A program made the position numbers and the translations under genes. Shown one piece after another: positions 44,835-55,964 of a stretch of 64,000 bases of DNA (position 1 is its first letter; each line of letters opens with the position of its first letter). The stretch is from Cristatella mucedo. Lineage: Eukaryota; Bryozoa; Phylactolaemata; Cristatellidae. The notes under the pieces were generated by a model. The model did not search any database. It was given only the letters and a program-made list of their open reading frames with translations, and was not told the DNA's origin. The DNA is taken from assembly GCA_009760855.2 (NCBI GenBank), contig WPIO01000086.1, forward strand, positions 1,475,001 through 1,539,000, read 5' to 3'.

Positions 44835-46555
44835 AAATATTACAGCGGAATTATAATCTTAATCACTTGCAACTCTTCCCTTACAAAACTTCTTTTAGCA
44901 TCATTTACCCAATAACGAGAAGGTTATTCTTACAATACCATTATTCTTTCAATAGTGGGTTTAGTTAAACTCCATATCGGATCGGTAGCTCTTCTTCTTT
45001 TTTTCATCTTTTCCTTCACCTGGTTCTAATAAATATCCAACAGTTGTACCCAGTTCTAACAATTTTTCTTTTTCTCCTACTTTTCTATCGTATTTTCGTT
45101 TCTTTAGTTTCATTATTTTTTTTAATATTGCCTTAGCAGGTTTTTCACCAGTTGCTTTTGTAATACAATTATTTAGATAATCAATAATCTTTGGTAAATT
45201 AAAAGTCCACCCTTTATTTCTAGTATAATCTCCTTTTTTGTTCTATTTTAATTCTTTCTCCTATTGTGCAATACATGCTCTCTCAGATACTGTTCTATTT
45301 ATTATTTCAACTAATGCAACACTCTTTTCACTAGTACCTCGTTAGACGACCACATCAGCTCCACAGTCAAATCAGCCTATTTTCAGCTTCATAACATTGC
45401 TAAAATTAGGGCTTGTTTAGATAAGGACACCACGTCCAAGTTGGTCCATGCATTCGTGACATCTCGTCTCGACTTCTGCAACTTACTGCTTACTGGCCTA
45501 CCAGCATGTGCGATCAGGCGATTGCAGCTGGTGCAAAACTCTGCAGCTAGGCTTGTCTGTCGTGAGCGTCGCTGTTGCCACATTACTCCACTTCTCGCCG
45601 ACCTGCACTGGTTACCAGTCAAGCAACGGATTGACTTCAAGGTTTTGTCGCTCACTTTTAGGTCTCTTCATTCTATGGCTCCAGCCTATCTTTCAGATAT
45701 ACTACCCCATCAGGCAAAGCATCGTACCACTCGCTTTTCGGAATCCAACAGTCTAGAAATACCTCGTACAAACCTTAAATCCTTTGGAGACCGTGCATTT
45801 AGCTCGCATGCTCCCACAGCCTGGAACTCCCTCTCGACCTGCATCAGAACATCCCCTGACCTGACCACATTTAAAAGAAACTTAAAAACATACCTATTTA
45901 GGACAGCATTTAGTGGGTCCTTGTGATTCGTCCTCGATGTGCTTATGCGTGCCGACACTGTTCATGCTGCCACTAACCACATTTGCATGCTGACCCAGTG
46001 CATGTAACCCCTAACCATGTTATTCATTTTGTTTGTTTTTCAAGCATGATTTTACTTACTATTCTATAGCGTATCACTTTGCAGCAAATGTAAAGCGCCT
46101 AGAAAGAGATTAAGTTCTCTGAGGGCGCTTTATCAAGTGCAATATTATGATATTATATTATTATTACCTTCTATAAAATGTGTTTCGTATGTTTTCATTT
46201 CTTCAGCAAACTCTTCTTTAAGGTCTGATCCTGGATTTTCTGTAGTCTTCTTTGGCCATTCTAAAGGATCTTTACTATAACTATATCCTATTGTTGTGTT
46301 ATTTCTTTAGAAGATTTCGTTTTAAGTGGTCTTCAATCTTTACATCTACTAGCACATCAATAACACTCAAAGCGTATTTAAATCCAGAATCATTTGGCCT
46401 ATATAAAATGTCTGCTTGATGGTTTTCATTAGGTTCAACAATACTAAAGAAACCTTGTGGAATATCCTTAGGTCTTGGTTTGAATACTTGACCTATATTT
46501 GAGTTAGGATTGAATTGACCTTCCTTTTTGTTTCTTTTAGAGCTAAAAATGACAT
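44835..46555 (-). pseudogene. Polinton retrovirus-like integrase, split by CR1-B
   Basis: Minus strand. From about 46555: IPQGFFSIVEPNENHQADIL, with the first catalytic-type Asp, and FKYALSVIDV, then NPGSDLKEEFAEEM near 46200 with a candidate second Asp. After the CR1-B insertion, EKSVALVEIINRTV carries the candidate Glu. The C-terminus (about 44990-44850) has RRATDPIWSLTKPTIERI and RSFVREELQVI, typical of Polinton-type integrase C-termini. Several stops and shifts. In Polintons this enzyme joins the ends to host DNA with 6-bp duplications. The start is uncertain because the ATG at 46555 is one frame off the conserved part. Confidence 0.8.
45340..46164 (+). mobile_element. CR1-B insertion in the integrase gene
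   Basis: Contains ORF2 C-terminal frame 45441-45926 (TSRLDFCNLLLTGLP, LHWLPVKQRIDFKV, AWNSLSTCIRTSPDL), the family tail and an ATT-rich end. TACCT lies at both edges (45335-45339 and 46165-46169), an apparent 5-bp target duplication, although TA on the right could belong to the tail. Antisense to the integrase. Confidence 0.9.
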
Positions 46556-46565
46556 TCTATAGAAA
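46556..46565. promoter_or_regulatory. 10-bp divergent start region with TCTATAGA
   Basis: TCTATAGAAA separates ATG of the minus-strand integrase frame (46555) and ATG of the plus-strand zinc-finger gene (46566). TCTATAGA is a perfect palindrome. Confidence 0.45.
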
Positions 46566-46796
46566 ATGAAAATATTTTGTGACATATGTTTAAATACATT
46601 TAATGAAACCGAATACCTTGAATAAGTTCGTCCTTATTGTAAACCACAAAAAATAAAGAGATCAAAACAAAAATATGAAATACGTTGTGATATCTGTGAT
46701 TTAGATATGAATAAAACTGATTTTGATTCTTCTCTTTTATTTAATGATACAAGTATAATCTGTTCTTACTGCAACATCAATTCGAATTCTTTTTAA
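46566..46796 (+). pseudogene. Small zinc-finger protein of Polinton relic 2
   Basis: 77 codons including the stop, beginning MKIFCDICLNTFNETEYLE. Three CxxC pairs (CDIC, CDIC, CSYC) suggest zinc binding. One in-frame TAA after EYLE. Divergent from the integrase with a 10-bp gap. No specific family recognised; small multi-CxxC proteins are common in Polintons. Confidence 0.55.
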
Positions 46797-46996
46797 AAAG
46801 AGAAACCAGCTAAATTATATTCATTATTCAAAAAAAAATTAAAAAAAGATGTTGCTCTACTTCATTTTAACACCATTGTTTAGACCACGAAGCTATTGGT
46901 GCTATTTCAAAACTATTGTCATTTGTTAAATGTAAACGTAACGCAACAAAGTTAGAAGAGTTAATAGGGTTAATTGTTCGTTTATACTTTTCAGGA

Positions 46997-47860
46997 GGCT
47001 ACATATCTTACCAAAAGGTTTACCTTTAAAATTCCAAGATTGTCAATGAAGTAATAATAAGTTGGTAATCTAGTAAAATATGCATAATACTTTAAGTCAA
47101 CACCTCCACTTAGAGAAGTATTTATAGCTCTTATTTCACCAGATACAACAGATTCATCACTACTAGGTCTAAGAAATACACAATTAGATGCTCCAACAAC
47201 CATAACATTTAATATCATTATAGCTGGAGATGTTTTATTTGTCAATGAGTAAGATGTTGCTAGATTTATAATTGAATTCAATGCCTTAGGATTTATTGAG
47301 ATTGATATTACTTAGGTTATTCTTTAACTGTTTTATTTACATGATTCTTTGCTTCAACACCACTCGGATTAACAAGATCTGCAACATTTTTCATTGAATT
47401 TCCACCCATAATAATATTTTTTGTTGAAGGAAATGTTTGTAGTAAAACATCTCGTTTCATTCCTCCATAAGTAACCCAATAATCATCATTTAATGCAACT
47501 GGATTTCCATCACCTGAATTCCAATAAGTAGATGCTATGGCATAACTATTCTTGTTTAAATCACCAGTCATTGTATCACCTGATTTTTTAACAAAGTTAT
47601 TTGACTAATATTTACAGCATCAGTTGGATTTACTCTTGCACCAAGATTAGTAATTGGTTTACCAGCAAGATTAAGTGATGCTCGTGAATTAACAACAAAG
47701 TTTGCATCTGCATAAGATTTTGTTACAGCATCACCATCATTATTAGGATCTGATACATTTTTAACTCTATTTCCGTTTGCATTAAGATCTGATAGAAGGT
47801 ATCCATTAGTTTTAGAAACATAATCAGTTGAATTAAACTTGTCACTAATCTATATAATTA
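46997..47860 (-). pseudogene. Fibre-like repeat protein A, relic 2
   Basis: Minus strand pieces: NANGNRVKNVSDP with DGDAVTKSYAD, then NLAGKPITNLGARV with PTDAV near 47600-47860. The next piece (47571-47317) has NIIMGGNSMKNVADLV, and the C-terminal domain (47281-46997) has FLRPSSDESVVSGEIRA and YYAYFTRLPTYYYFIDN. The N-[KR]-I-x-N-x..P....DA..K.Y repeats are the same type as in the genes at 27253, 54196 and 55066. Receptor binding is plausible by analogy with phage fibres only. Shifts separate the pieces. Confidence 0.6.
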
Positions 47861-47912
47861 TTTATCAATATTTTACTTTTATCTGGAACTTCTCCAACAA
47901 TTGGTACTATTC

Positions 47913-48680
47913 TTAAAAATCTACCATAGTCTTCTTCCTCAACGACTTGTATTTGTACTTTTTGATATAATGTTTTATATCAAAGCCAAAATTCTTTTTA
48001 GTGTTAAATCTACCATAATCAGAAATCACATCAAATTCAAAATCATAGTATTTCTCATCCTTAAGCAAAAACATAAAAAGTGATGTTCTGATTGGCATAT
48101 CACAAACATTTTTAGTAGAAACCCTAACAGTGCCAGCAGCTATATAATCCAAAAGTTTTTCATCACAATTCAATCCTTCAACAAATATTTCAAATTCGGA
48201 ATTAAAACATCTACTTAATTTTATTACATGAAGACCTAGTAAGCACTGTGCTAAGTACTGTTTTGGTATACATTCTTTAACTATACTCCTACTCCTTAAA
48301 CATTGGATCTCAATCAACGTATCACTGTCTATAATTCTATAAATACTCTTAAAGAATACCTATAAACTCCATCACTAGTAACGCATTCATTTGAATTTTC
48401 AATCTTTCTATCAAGTTTCATTTCTAGAAATTTAGCAGCGATTGGTTCGAATACCTTACAAAACAAAATTTGCGGAAATCTCATAGAAGAGCTATTAGAA
48501 ATAAATTTTTTTAGTTTTCTATTACCAATTAATTCAATATCACAATCTATTTGCGCTCCAAAAACCATATCATTACCTAGAACAGAATAAACTTCTGATC
48601 CACCAATATTCAATATCATAGCTCTTTTCCGCACATCTGAACCTCGAATAAAAATTTTTTTTTACATTATATTTGGACAT
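47913..48680 (-). pseudogene. Unknown protein next to the capsid gene
   Basis: Starts MSKYNVKKNF at 48680. A run of nine T (A on the coding strand) near 48652-48660 is followed by a frame change to RGSDVRKRAMILNIGGSEVY, and the frame changes again near 48320 to ECIPKQYLAQCLLGLHVIKL and CDMPIRTSLFMFLLKDEKYY. Mixed beta-type sequence, about 250 residues in total. Lies directly downstream of the capsid gene on the same strand, so a penton or minor capsid role is possible. I recognise no family. Confidence 0.45.
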
Positions 48681-48769
48681 TATAATTTTGGTAAACATCT
48701 TTTTCATCTTACACAAACATTCCTTTACTACAAGCAAAGTTAGCTCCATTACCATTAGTGTTAGTTCAG

Positions 48770-50066
48770 CAGTATTCTCACAAATAGTCAAATAGTGAAT
48801 TATTATTGTTGTATTATTTGGATCCTGTGAAGGTAGCGTAGTATTGAATTCAATAGTTACATCCAATCTTGATGTTACTCAAAAAGGCTCATCATGGTAT
48901 TGCAGATCATTAACATGAATTGGATAAAGAGTAAGCCACTCAGGATAAGTAACACCAACTTTTTAGTAAGCTCATTAGGTCCCAGATATCGTTTTCTGAG
49001 TGTTGTGAAATCCATGTATTCAGGTGTGCATTTTCAAAGTTTTGGTGCACTTCTTCTTGCAACAGCTGGGTATTGTTTATATCCATTAGCAAGCACACTA
49101 ACATTTTTAATATCACAGTGATTGTATTGCAAGGATTACCTGTATAATCACTGTATTTATTGTATTTTTGAGCTGCAACAATTAGCCATCTAACTTTATC
49201 AATTGTATTCTGAACTGATAGTGGTTTAGTAAACCTAGTACCTTGATTAAGATTAGTTACGGTAATATTTTCATAACGTCCAACTCTATAGTTAAGTCTT
49301 ATATTCTTTGACCTTTCACCTGAAATATTAGCAAGTGATCTTTGAACACTTTCTTTAGGAGTTACACATGGCACCATTAATCTCATTTTTGACATTGCAA
49401 TTTTGAAACCACTCGAAACTCCATCTCCATTAGCTAGAGCACTACCTCTAGTAGAGATGCATTAGCTTGATTTGCAATAAAACCTGTAGCACCTGCTATA
49501 ATGGCATCATAATCACTTCCATCAACGCGAGTCATTTCAAGTGCAAAAGGAATATTACAAAGAACTGTATTCTTGTCAGCACAGAATCCAGAAATTCGTG
49601 ATAGAGGAAGTGCAATACTAAACGTTCCTGCAGTATCAACAAGAGTCTTTATTAGAGCTCTCCTATAAATGAAACCACTATTTGAACTATTTGCCCCAGA
49701 AGCAGCAGGACTAGAATAAGAACTATTTAAAGTCATATCATCCAATGAATTTGCTTCATCTTTTTTCCAGCCAGTTGCAAGACCTTCAGTTCTATTATAA
49801 TCATTTGGATAACATTGAAGTCCAATTAATGCTGAAACACTTCCAACTTCTTGTGATAGTAAAAGATTTTCACTTTCTACAGTATAAAGTCTAACCTTCG
49901 TAGTGCTAAACATCCATGCACCTGCCTTGTTAACAAGACCTACAGCAAGATGACGATTAGGTGCTCCATAAGGAATAACACCATTAACAGCAGGTCCTGG
50001 TAAAAAAGAAACAGGAGTACCAACACATGGAGAGATACTTGGAACAGGAGTTTTATCACATCGCAA
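48770..50066 (-). pseudogene. Polinton major capsid protein (double jelly-roll), broken
   Basis: The first part (50066-49434) has APNRHLAVGLVNKAGAWMF and SGFIYRRALIKTLVDTAGTF. The second (49395-48940) has RLNYRVGRYENITVTNL and KVRWLIVAAQKYNKYSDYTG. In the next frame come DIKNVSVLANGYKQYPAVAR and DFTTLRKRYLGPNEL, then TLYPIHVNDLQYHDEPF and LDVTIEFNTTLPS. The RW.IVAAQ, I.NV.V..N...YP, Y.DF..LR..Y and IHV.D series is that of Polinton double jelly-roll capsids. Shifts near 49115 and at a five-T run (48960-48964), and TGA stops near 49050 and 48885. The start is uncertain: an open frame continues upstream of 50066 into the neighbouring gene. Not functional as read. Confidence 0.75.
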
Positions 50067-50084
50067 GAAACTTGGTTCTTGTAT

Positions 50085-50515
50085 AGAAGATAAACAACAA
50101 ATACTTGCTGAAGAGAAAATTACTATTGATTCTAAGCCTTACTTCAATACATGGATTTATATCAGTGGAGGTATGAGACCAACACTTGAAGATATTGTCA
50201 ATAGAACTAGTATGAAACTTGATTAAAGTGGTTATGATTTATCTCAACGACCAATTATTGGAGTAAGAATAGATTTTGGTAGCAAACCAAGTATATTTAT
50301 TGACCAAAAGAACATACAACTGAAGTTTAGTAGTATTGCAGATGTAATTCAAAAACTTGGTAGTGACTTTGCTATTACTGGTATTCTTGATGGAAGTTAT
50401 GTAACTAAAGATAGATAAAATTCTGAAGAGAGACTTAATATTAGAATGAAACTAAATCAAGTTAAAGTTTATTGTGTTGTTAAAGAAAGTGAATCCAATT
50501 CAGTTGATTATTAGA
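50085..50515 (+). pseudogene. Conserved Polinton protein of unknown function, relic 2
   Basis: One frame with stops: SKPYFNTWIYISGGMRPTLE, IIGVRIDFGSKPSIFIDQKN, FAITGILDGSYVTKD. In-frame TAA after MKLD and after TKDR stand exactly where relic 1 (31800-32310) has Tyr. A further TAG lies near 50512. Convergent with the PLA2-like gene as in relic 1. No family recognised beyond Polinton. Confidence 0.6.
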
Positions 50516-50566
50516 TACAAAAAACAAAAACACATTCAACAATAAGCAAAACAGAAATTAGATTAT

Positions 50567-51120
50567 TTAAATTTTTGCATATCTTTTTCTAGTTATATCT
50601 AACGTCTTATCAACTATTCCTCTAGCATAGTTCCTAATCTTATTTAGACTAGCAGGATTTGATACTTTATCTTTTAGAAAATTAGTCGCAAATGAATCAT
50701 TTAACATTCCACCAAGTCCGCGGCCTAACTTTGTCGCCATAATTGCTGCCACTGTTTTTGCATCTTCACGAACATAAGAAGGTTGACGTGGATCAAGAGC
50801 AATACGAGCTGCAGACTCTGCATGAACAAGATCAGATAAACTTCGTATCTGTTCTTTTTGGTTCTAACATAGAAGTTGTCTCAGTATATGAATGGTCATT
50901 AGTAAGTCCACGACTATCCAAATCATTTACACCTTGGCAACACTCTTCCATGCGTTGAGTAAATTGTGTACCAGGTCAAACATAATTATATTTATTATTA
51001 TTATTAAAATTTCCATTTGGAAGAAATTCAGATTTTACTCCTGGTGGCAGTGTCATGTGCATCTCACGATTACATATAAGTTTGCTATTAAAATCTACTA
51101 ATCCTGAACTAGCTTCTATA
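50567..51120 (-). pseudogene. PLA2-like protein, relic 2, N-terminus lost
   Basis: Minus strand. Upstream pieces at 51120-50960 read SKLICNREMHMTLPPG and a PGTQFTQRMEECCQGVNDLD part, and LTNDHSYTETTSMLEPKRT continues; here the loop keeps PGT and the His-Asp order is changed to NDHSY. The C-terminal 50752-50567 gives GRGLGGMLNDSFATNFLKDK, matching relic 1 31600-31774. Shifts near 50860 and a stop near 50975. The PX-like part is missing because CR1-B inserted about 60 bp upstream of the SNREMHM-equivalent. Confidence 0.65.
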
Positions 51121-53174
51121 TTAACATTGTTGAATCACAGATGCACAATGCAAAATGCTGATGTCGACAATAAACCATCTCCTCAACCGTTCGCAGATTA
51201 GCTCCTTACCTGATGATCCATGCGATGATCTAACCGATCGATTCTCTCGATTGTTTGTGCAGAAGAAGGACAAGATCAGGGAATCCATCCCTGCGATGAC
51301 AACCTCCCACTAGAATGCTGTTCCTCGGTTCCTGGCTGTCCCTCAATGTCTGCATTTAAGCAGGTCACTAGTGATCTAGTCCTAAAGTTCGTATCGCAAT
51401 CAAAGAAGACAAGTCCTCTGGACCCTATTCCCACTGTCCTGCTCCTACGTTGCATTGATCTGCTGCTGCCATGCATAACTAACATCATTAATATGTCATT
51501 AGCCTCAGGTCATGTCCCAGCACCTTTCAAAAAAGCTGTAGTCAGGCCTCTCCTCAAGAAAGCAACACTAGGCCAAGAGAACTTAAGCAACTACCGCCCA
51601 GTCTCCCTTATACCATTTATATCGAAGACACTGGAACGGGTCGTGGCAGACCCGCTAAACTGACATTTCAAAACCTCACACCTTGCTAGTAAGTTCCAGT
51701 CTGGCTTTAGAGCTAATCACTCCACAGAGTCAGCATTGCTTAGGGTATACAACGACCTACTTAGGAATGCAGACATGGGTAAAGCGTCTCTGCTTGTTTT
51801 GCTTGATCTTTCGGCAGCTTTTGACACCATCGATCACAAAGTTCTTCTAGAGCACCTCTCATCTCGCCTGGGCATCACTGGCACTGCTCTGCAGTGGTTC
51901 TGGTCCTATCTCAGTGGGAGACCAGAGTATTGACGTGAATGGCCGAAGATTATCTGAAGTACCTCTGAACTATGGAGTACCTCAGGGCTCCGTTCTAGGT
52001 CCGGCTCTTTTCACGGTGTATACTCTCCCTCTTGCTGATGCGATTGCCAAGCACAATCTAGGCTTTCACTTCTAAACGAATAACACTCAGTTGTACCTTT
52101 GCTTCGATCCCTCCCAGCCTTCGAGCACCTCAAATTCTCTAAACTCACTTGCTGCATGCATTGATGACATTCGCACGTGGATGGCAGCAAATTTTCTAAA
52201 ACTAAACGATGACAAAACTAACTTACTAGTTATGGGCAAACCCAGTGTGATTCAGAAATCGGAAAGGCTGACGCTCAAATTTGGCTCTGCCAGCATATCT
52301 CCTGTCGAATCAGCTTGAAATCTAGGTGTCATATTCCAAAGCGACCACTCGTTAGACGACCATATCAGCTCCACGGTCAAAGCTGCCTATTTTCAGCTTC
52401 CTAATATTGCTAAAATTCGGCTTTGTTTAGATAAGGATACCACGTCTAAGTTAGTCCATGCATTCGTGACATCTCGCCTCGACTTCGTCAACTCTCTGCT
52501 TACTGGCCTCCCAGCACGTGCGATCAGGCGATTGCAGCTGGTGCAAAACTCTGCAGCTAGGCTTGTCTGTCGTGAGCGTCGCTGTTGCCACATTACTCCA
52601 CTTCTCGCCGACCTGCACTGGCTACCAGTCAAGCAACGGATTGACTTCAAGGTTTTGTCGCTCAATTTTAGGTCCCTTCAGTCTATGGCTCCAGCCTATC
52701 TGTCAGATTTACTACCCCATCAGGCTAAGCATCGTACCACCCGCTCTTCGGAATCCAACAGTCTAGAAATACCTCATACAAACCTTAAATTCTTTGGAGA
52801 CGGTGCATTTAGTTCATATGCTCCCAAAGTCTGGAACTCCCTCCCGATCTGCGTCAGAACATCCCCTGACCTGACCACATTTAAAAGGAACCTAAAAACA
52901 CACCTATTTAGGACAGCATTTAGTGGGTCCCTGTGGTTCGTCCTTCACGTGCTTATGCGTGCTGACACTGTGCATGCTGCCACTAACCACATTTGCATGC
53001 TGACCGTGTGCATTTCACCCCTAGCCATGTTATTCAATTTGTTTGTTTTCAAGAATGATTTTTTATTACGATTTAATTGCATTTCCTTTTGCAGCAAATG
53101 TAAAGCGCCTAGAAAGAGATTAAGTTGTCTGAGGGCGCTTTATTTAGTACTTTAATATTATTATTATTATTATT
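51121..53174 (+). pseudogene. CR1-B non-LTR retrotransposon, longest copy
   Basis: Inserted in relic 2. Linker and RT are at 51346-51663 (LSNYRPVSLIPFISKTLERV) and 51736-51933 (LLVLLDLSAAFDTIDHKVLL). The YADD site near 52075 is destroyed (stop and NNTQLY), followed by [15 protein letters not shown]. The C-terminal domain at 52466-53155 has LHWLPVKQRIDFKVLSLNF and RTSPDLTTFKRNLKTHLF. It ends with GGGCGCTTTATTTAG and ATT repeats at 53155-53174. TAACA near both edges may be a target duplication. Confidence 0.9.
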
Positions 53175-53291
53175 GTAACATCGCACTTTCACTTTTATAA
53201 TCGCACGTCTTTTTGTCGCTTATCGTACTAATTTTTACTTTTTGAATACTATCTCTTATTCTTGTGAATGTGAAAGACCAGATTTTTCAAC

Positions 53292-53715
53292 TTAATTTCT
53301 TCCTTGATTCAAATAAGCCAATCTGTTTTTTACCCCTGAAGTCTGTACTTTATCAGATAAATTAATATCCACACCCTTCTCTAATAATTCAACCATGTTT
53401 CCCTGGTAAACAATCGCTTTGTTTAATCTTTCGCTTTGAAGCGATACAGCTCCAAGTCTTTCTTCATGTGTATTCATTTTTGGTGGTCTCGCAGAAAACA
53501 TAGTTTCATCAGCTATTTTCTTAACTAGTGTTGCAACTGCAACTGTTATACTTACTGCAAGACCAACTGTTCCTATTACACTAGCAATATTAGCAACTAT
53601 AGGTGGAATTGCGGGGAGTATTCGACCCCTCCTAACTTCTAAGAAGTTATTTTTCCAAGCTATAGGATCTAGTTGTGTTGCATTCCAACTAACCTCGTCC
53701 CTACACATATCCGAT
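53292..53715 (-). CDS. Polinton virion-type protein with hydrophobic segment, relic 2
   Basis: Open for 138 codons: EVSWNATQLDPIAWKNNF, then RILPAIPPIVANIASVIGTV and a further Val/Ala/Ile-rich segment, METMFSARP-like TMFSARPPKMNTHEERLGAV, and a charged helical end. Homologous along its length to 28968-29560, which is broken. The N-terminal 40 residues seen in relic 1 are shifted out of frame upstream (NPSKFLSD near 53730). The hydrophobic segment could insert in membranes; role unknown. Confidence 0.6.
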
Positions 53716-53739
53716 AAAAACTTACTAGGATTTAGTTAC

Positions 53740-54183
53740 TAGTAACTGTTTGAATTTTCTGCTTCTACCTATTAATATTTCATTCATGCAATAGACAATC
53801 TCTAAATTTGCTATCGTTTTTGTTAATCCTTTTTTCTGACATTGTTTTCCAGAAGACTTGACCGTATTTTCCTGAAGCAATATTATCTACAATCTCTTTT
53901 ATAAATAGTCCTAGATCTAGTATTCCTGTAACACCTGATAAAAAGCCTCCAACTGCATTAGTAGCAGTTCTAATACCTTTAAATGATTGTAATACCTTTG
54001 AAACTATATTTCTATCTTGCTTGAAGCTTGTAAAGACAGTTTCACAGCAGTTTTTGGTGCCGCTTTTATAACTGCTTTTGAACCAACTTCAGTTGCAGTT
54101 GTAACACCTGACACAACTTCTTTACTTGTGCTAACTACTTCTTTTACATCTTCAGAAACTCCATTACCTTCTATATTCTTCAT
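53740..54183 (-). pseudogene. Polinton minor virion-type protein, relic 2
   Basis: Minus strand from ATG at 54183: MKNIEGNGVSEDVKEVVS and TTATEVGSKAVIKAAPKT, then shifts near 54025 into KGIRTATNAVGGFLSGVTG and IVDNIASGKYGQVFWK-like pieces. Same gene as 28586-28960. Divergent from the fibre-like gene at 54196 with a 12-bp gap. Confidence 0.55.
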
Positions 54184-54195
54184 ATATTATAAGTA
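54184..54195. promoter_or_regulatory. 12-bp divergent start region, relic 2
   Basis: ATATTATAAGTA between ATG at 54183 (minus) and ATG at 54196 (plus). Ten of its bases equal the relic 1 gap at 28576-28585, though the flanking proteins have diverged. Confidence 0.5.
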
Positions 54196-55063
54196 ATGGA
54201 AAAAGTAACTAAGATAAATGGAATTGTATATACTGATATTGATGCAAATAAAAATAGAGTAAGTAACTTGGGCGTTCCTGTTAATGATGGTGATGCAATA
54301 AGATTGGATTAGGTTCTTAGTACTAAGTTTGGTAACAGTGTTGCTACTAATGTAACAGGAGAGTTTGCAAGTGTATCAACTTTATCTAACTTATTACCAA
54401 GGAGTGGAGCAAAAATGATGTCACAACTTAATTGTGAGAATGTTATTGGTATATCAGGTAATTCTGCTGATGAGACTGTTTTTAGTGATTTAAGACCTTG
54501 TAAAGTAACAAAATATGGATTATGGAAAAGTATGACACAAGTTTTTCAAGGAAAAGCTACCGCAAGCATAGATATGGGAAAAAGAATATTATAAATTCAA
54601 AAGATTATGATGTAGTAACAGAACTATTTGTTTATAATACTAAACAAGTAGGATTTAGATATTTAGGATTTAGTTCTAATACTTATCATAGTGTATTCAA
54701 ACTTTATATATTAGGTCTTAATATTATTGCTAACGGTAGTAGTGGATCAAGTTATTCACTTCACCAAATTACACCAGCTGATTTTCCAATCATAGAACAA
54801 GGAACAGGTAGAAAGTTAGGATTTATAACCAACCTTTAAACATTCTTTTCTGGTACATTACCTAACATTAGTATGATATCTGGTATTATGTATGCAACTG
54901 ATTAATAAATGCTTATTTAGATTTGACTAGTGATAGTACATTTGGTGCTAGTGGTACTATAGTTTTAATAATAAATACTAATGGAAGTTGTACTTTTGCT
55001 GTTGATGTGTTAACTGCTGCAAGAGGAATTATTTATATAGATTTTCTTGTTAGTATTGTATAA
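54196..55063 (+). pseudogene. Fibre-like protein B, relic 2
   Basis: Starts MEKVTKINGIVYTDIDANK with one repeat NRVSNLGVPVNDGDAIRLD, then TAG where relic 1 has Tyr. SAKMMSQLNCENVIGISGNS-like sequence follows. At a five-A run (54579-54583) one A seems missing and the frame changes to DYDVVTELFVYNTKQVGF and LYILGLNIIANGSSGSSYS. A TAA near 54838 aligns with Lys of relic 1. The C-terminus reads YLDLTSDSTFGASGTIVL and ends at 55063. Orthologue of 27253-28575. Confidence 0.65.
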
Positions 55064-55065
55064 AA

Positions 55066-55788
55066 ATGCTTGGATATAGAAAAAAAGGAAGTGGAGCAAA
55101 GAAATATATTAGAAAGACTGGTGATATACCTAATGGAAATTTAAGTATGAATGGTAACTTGATAAAGAACTTTGGTGATCCTGTTGATAGTGGTGATGCT
55201 GTAAACAGAAAATATATTGATACGAACTCTGTTACAAAGGTTTCTAGATCAACTACTTCTGATGGAGATATTGACATGAACAATCACAGGTTAGTAGATC
55301 TTGCTAATCCTACAAATCCTAGTGATGCTGTAACAAAAGATTATGCAGATACGGAATAAGCAATTACAGGTAGAACTATTTCAGGCACATTAACTGTAAC
55401 TGAAATGCTTGGTGTTTATAATCCTCCTACTAATGATGATTATGATTATAGTGTACCAAATAAAGCCTATACTGATGCAAACTTTCTTAATTTACGTGGA
55501 GGATTTGTTAACAAAAATTTAGATATGATGACTAACTTTATTAGAATTGCATATCATCCTTTTGATCGTAATGATGGTGTTAATCTTGCTTATCTGAATA
55601 GCATATCTGATGGAAATGTAGTAAAAATAGGATTTAATGGATTTAAAGATTCAACATTACAAGCAAATACATATGGAACAATCTATCAAGGAAAATTTAT
55701 TGACGGTAGTGTATTTAGTGGTAGAATTCCTAGGGCTTTATTTATAATTTTGACAGTATACACGGCACCAAATGGTTTACTAAAATAG
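55066..55788 (+). pseudogene. Fibre-like repeat protein C, relic 2
   Basis: One frame of 241 codons with a single TAA (about 55357). Three or four repeats are visible: NGNLIKNFGDPVDSGDAVNR, NNHRLVDLANPTNPSDAVTK and DYSVPNKAYTDANF. The C-terminal domain has QANTYGTIYQGKFIDGSVFS and FIILTVYTAPNGL. It starts MLGYRKKGSGAKKYIRKTG, basic, after a TATAAAA box 3 bases after the previous stop. Polymerised fibre or adhesin role inferred from the repeats. Confidence 0.65.
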
Positions 55789-55964
55789 CTCATTCCTCTT
55801 CCGCTATCAGGAATAAATCCTAATTATTCATTTCAGTTAATTGGAAGTTGTAATCTTGATTCCAATAAAAAATAGTAATGGATTCACCAACGATATGTAC
55901 ACAAGACATACTAACTATAGAAAATATAACTTTAACAGTTTATATTGCATTAATATAATATGCT

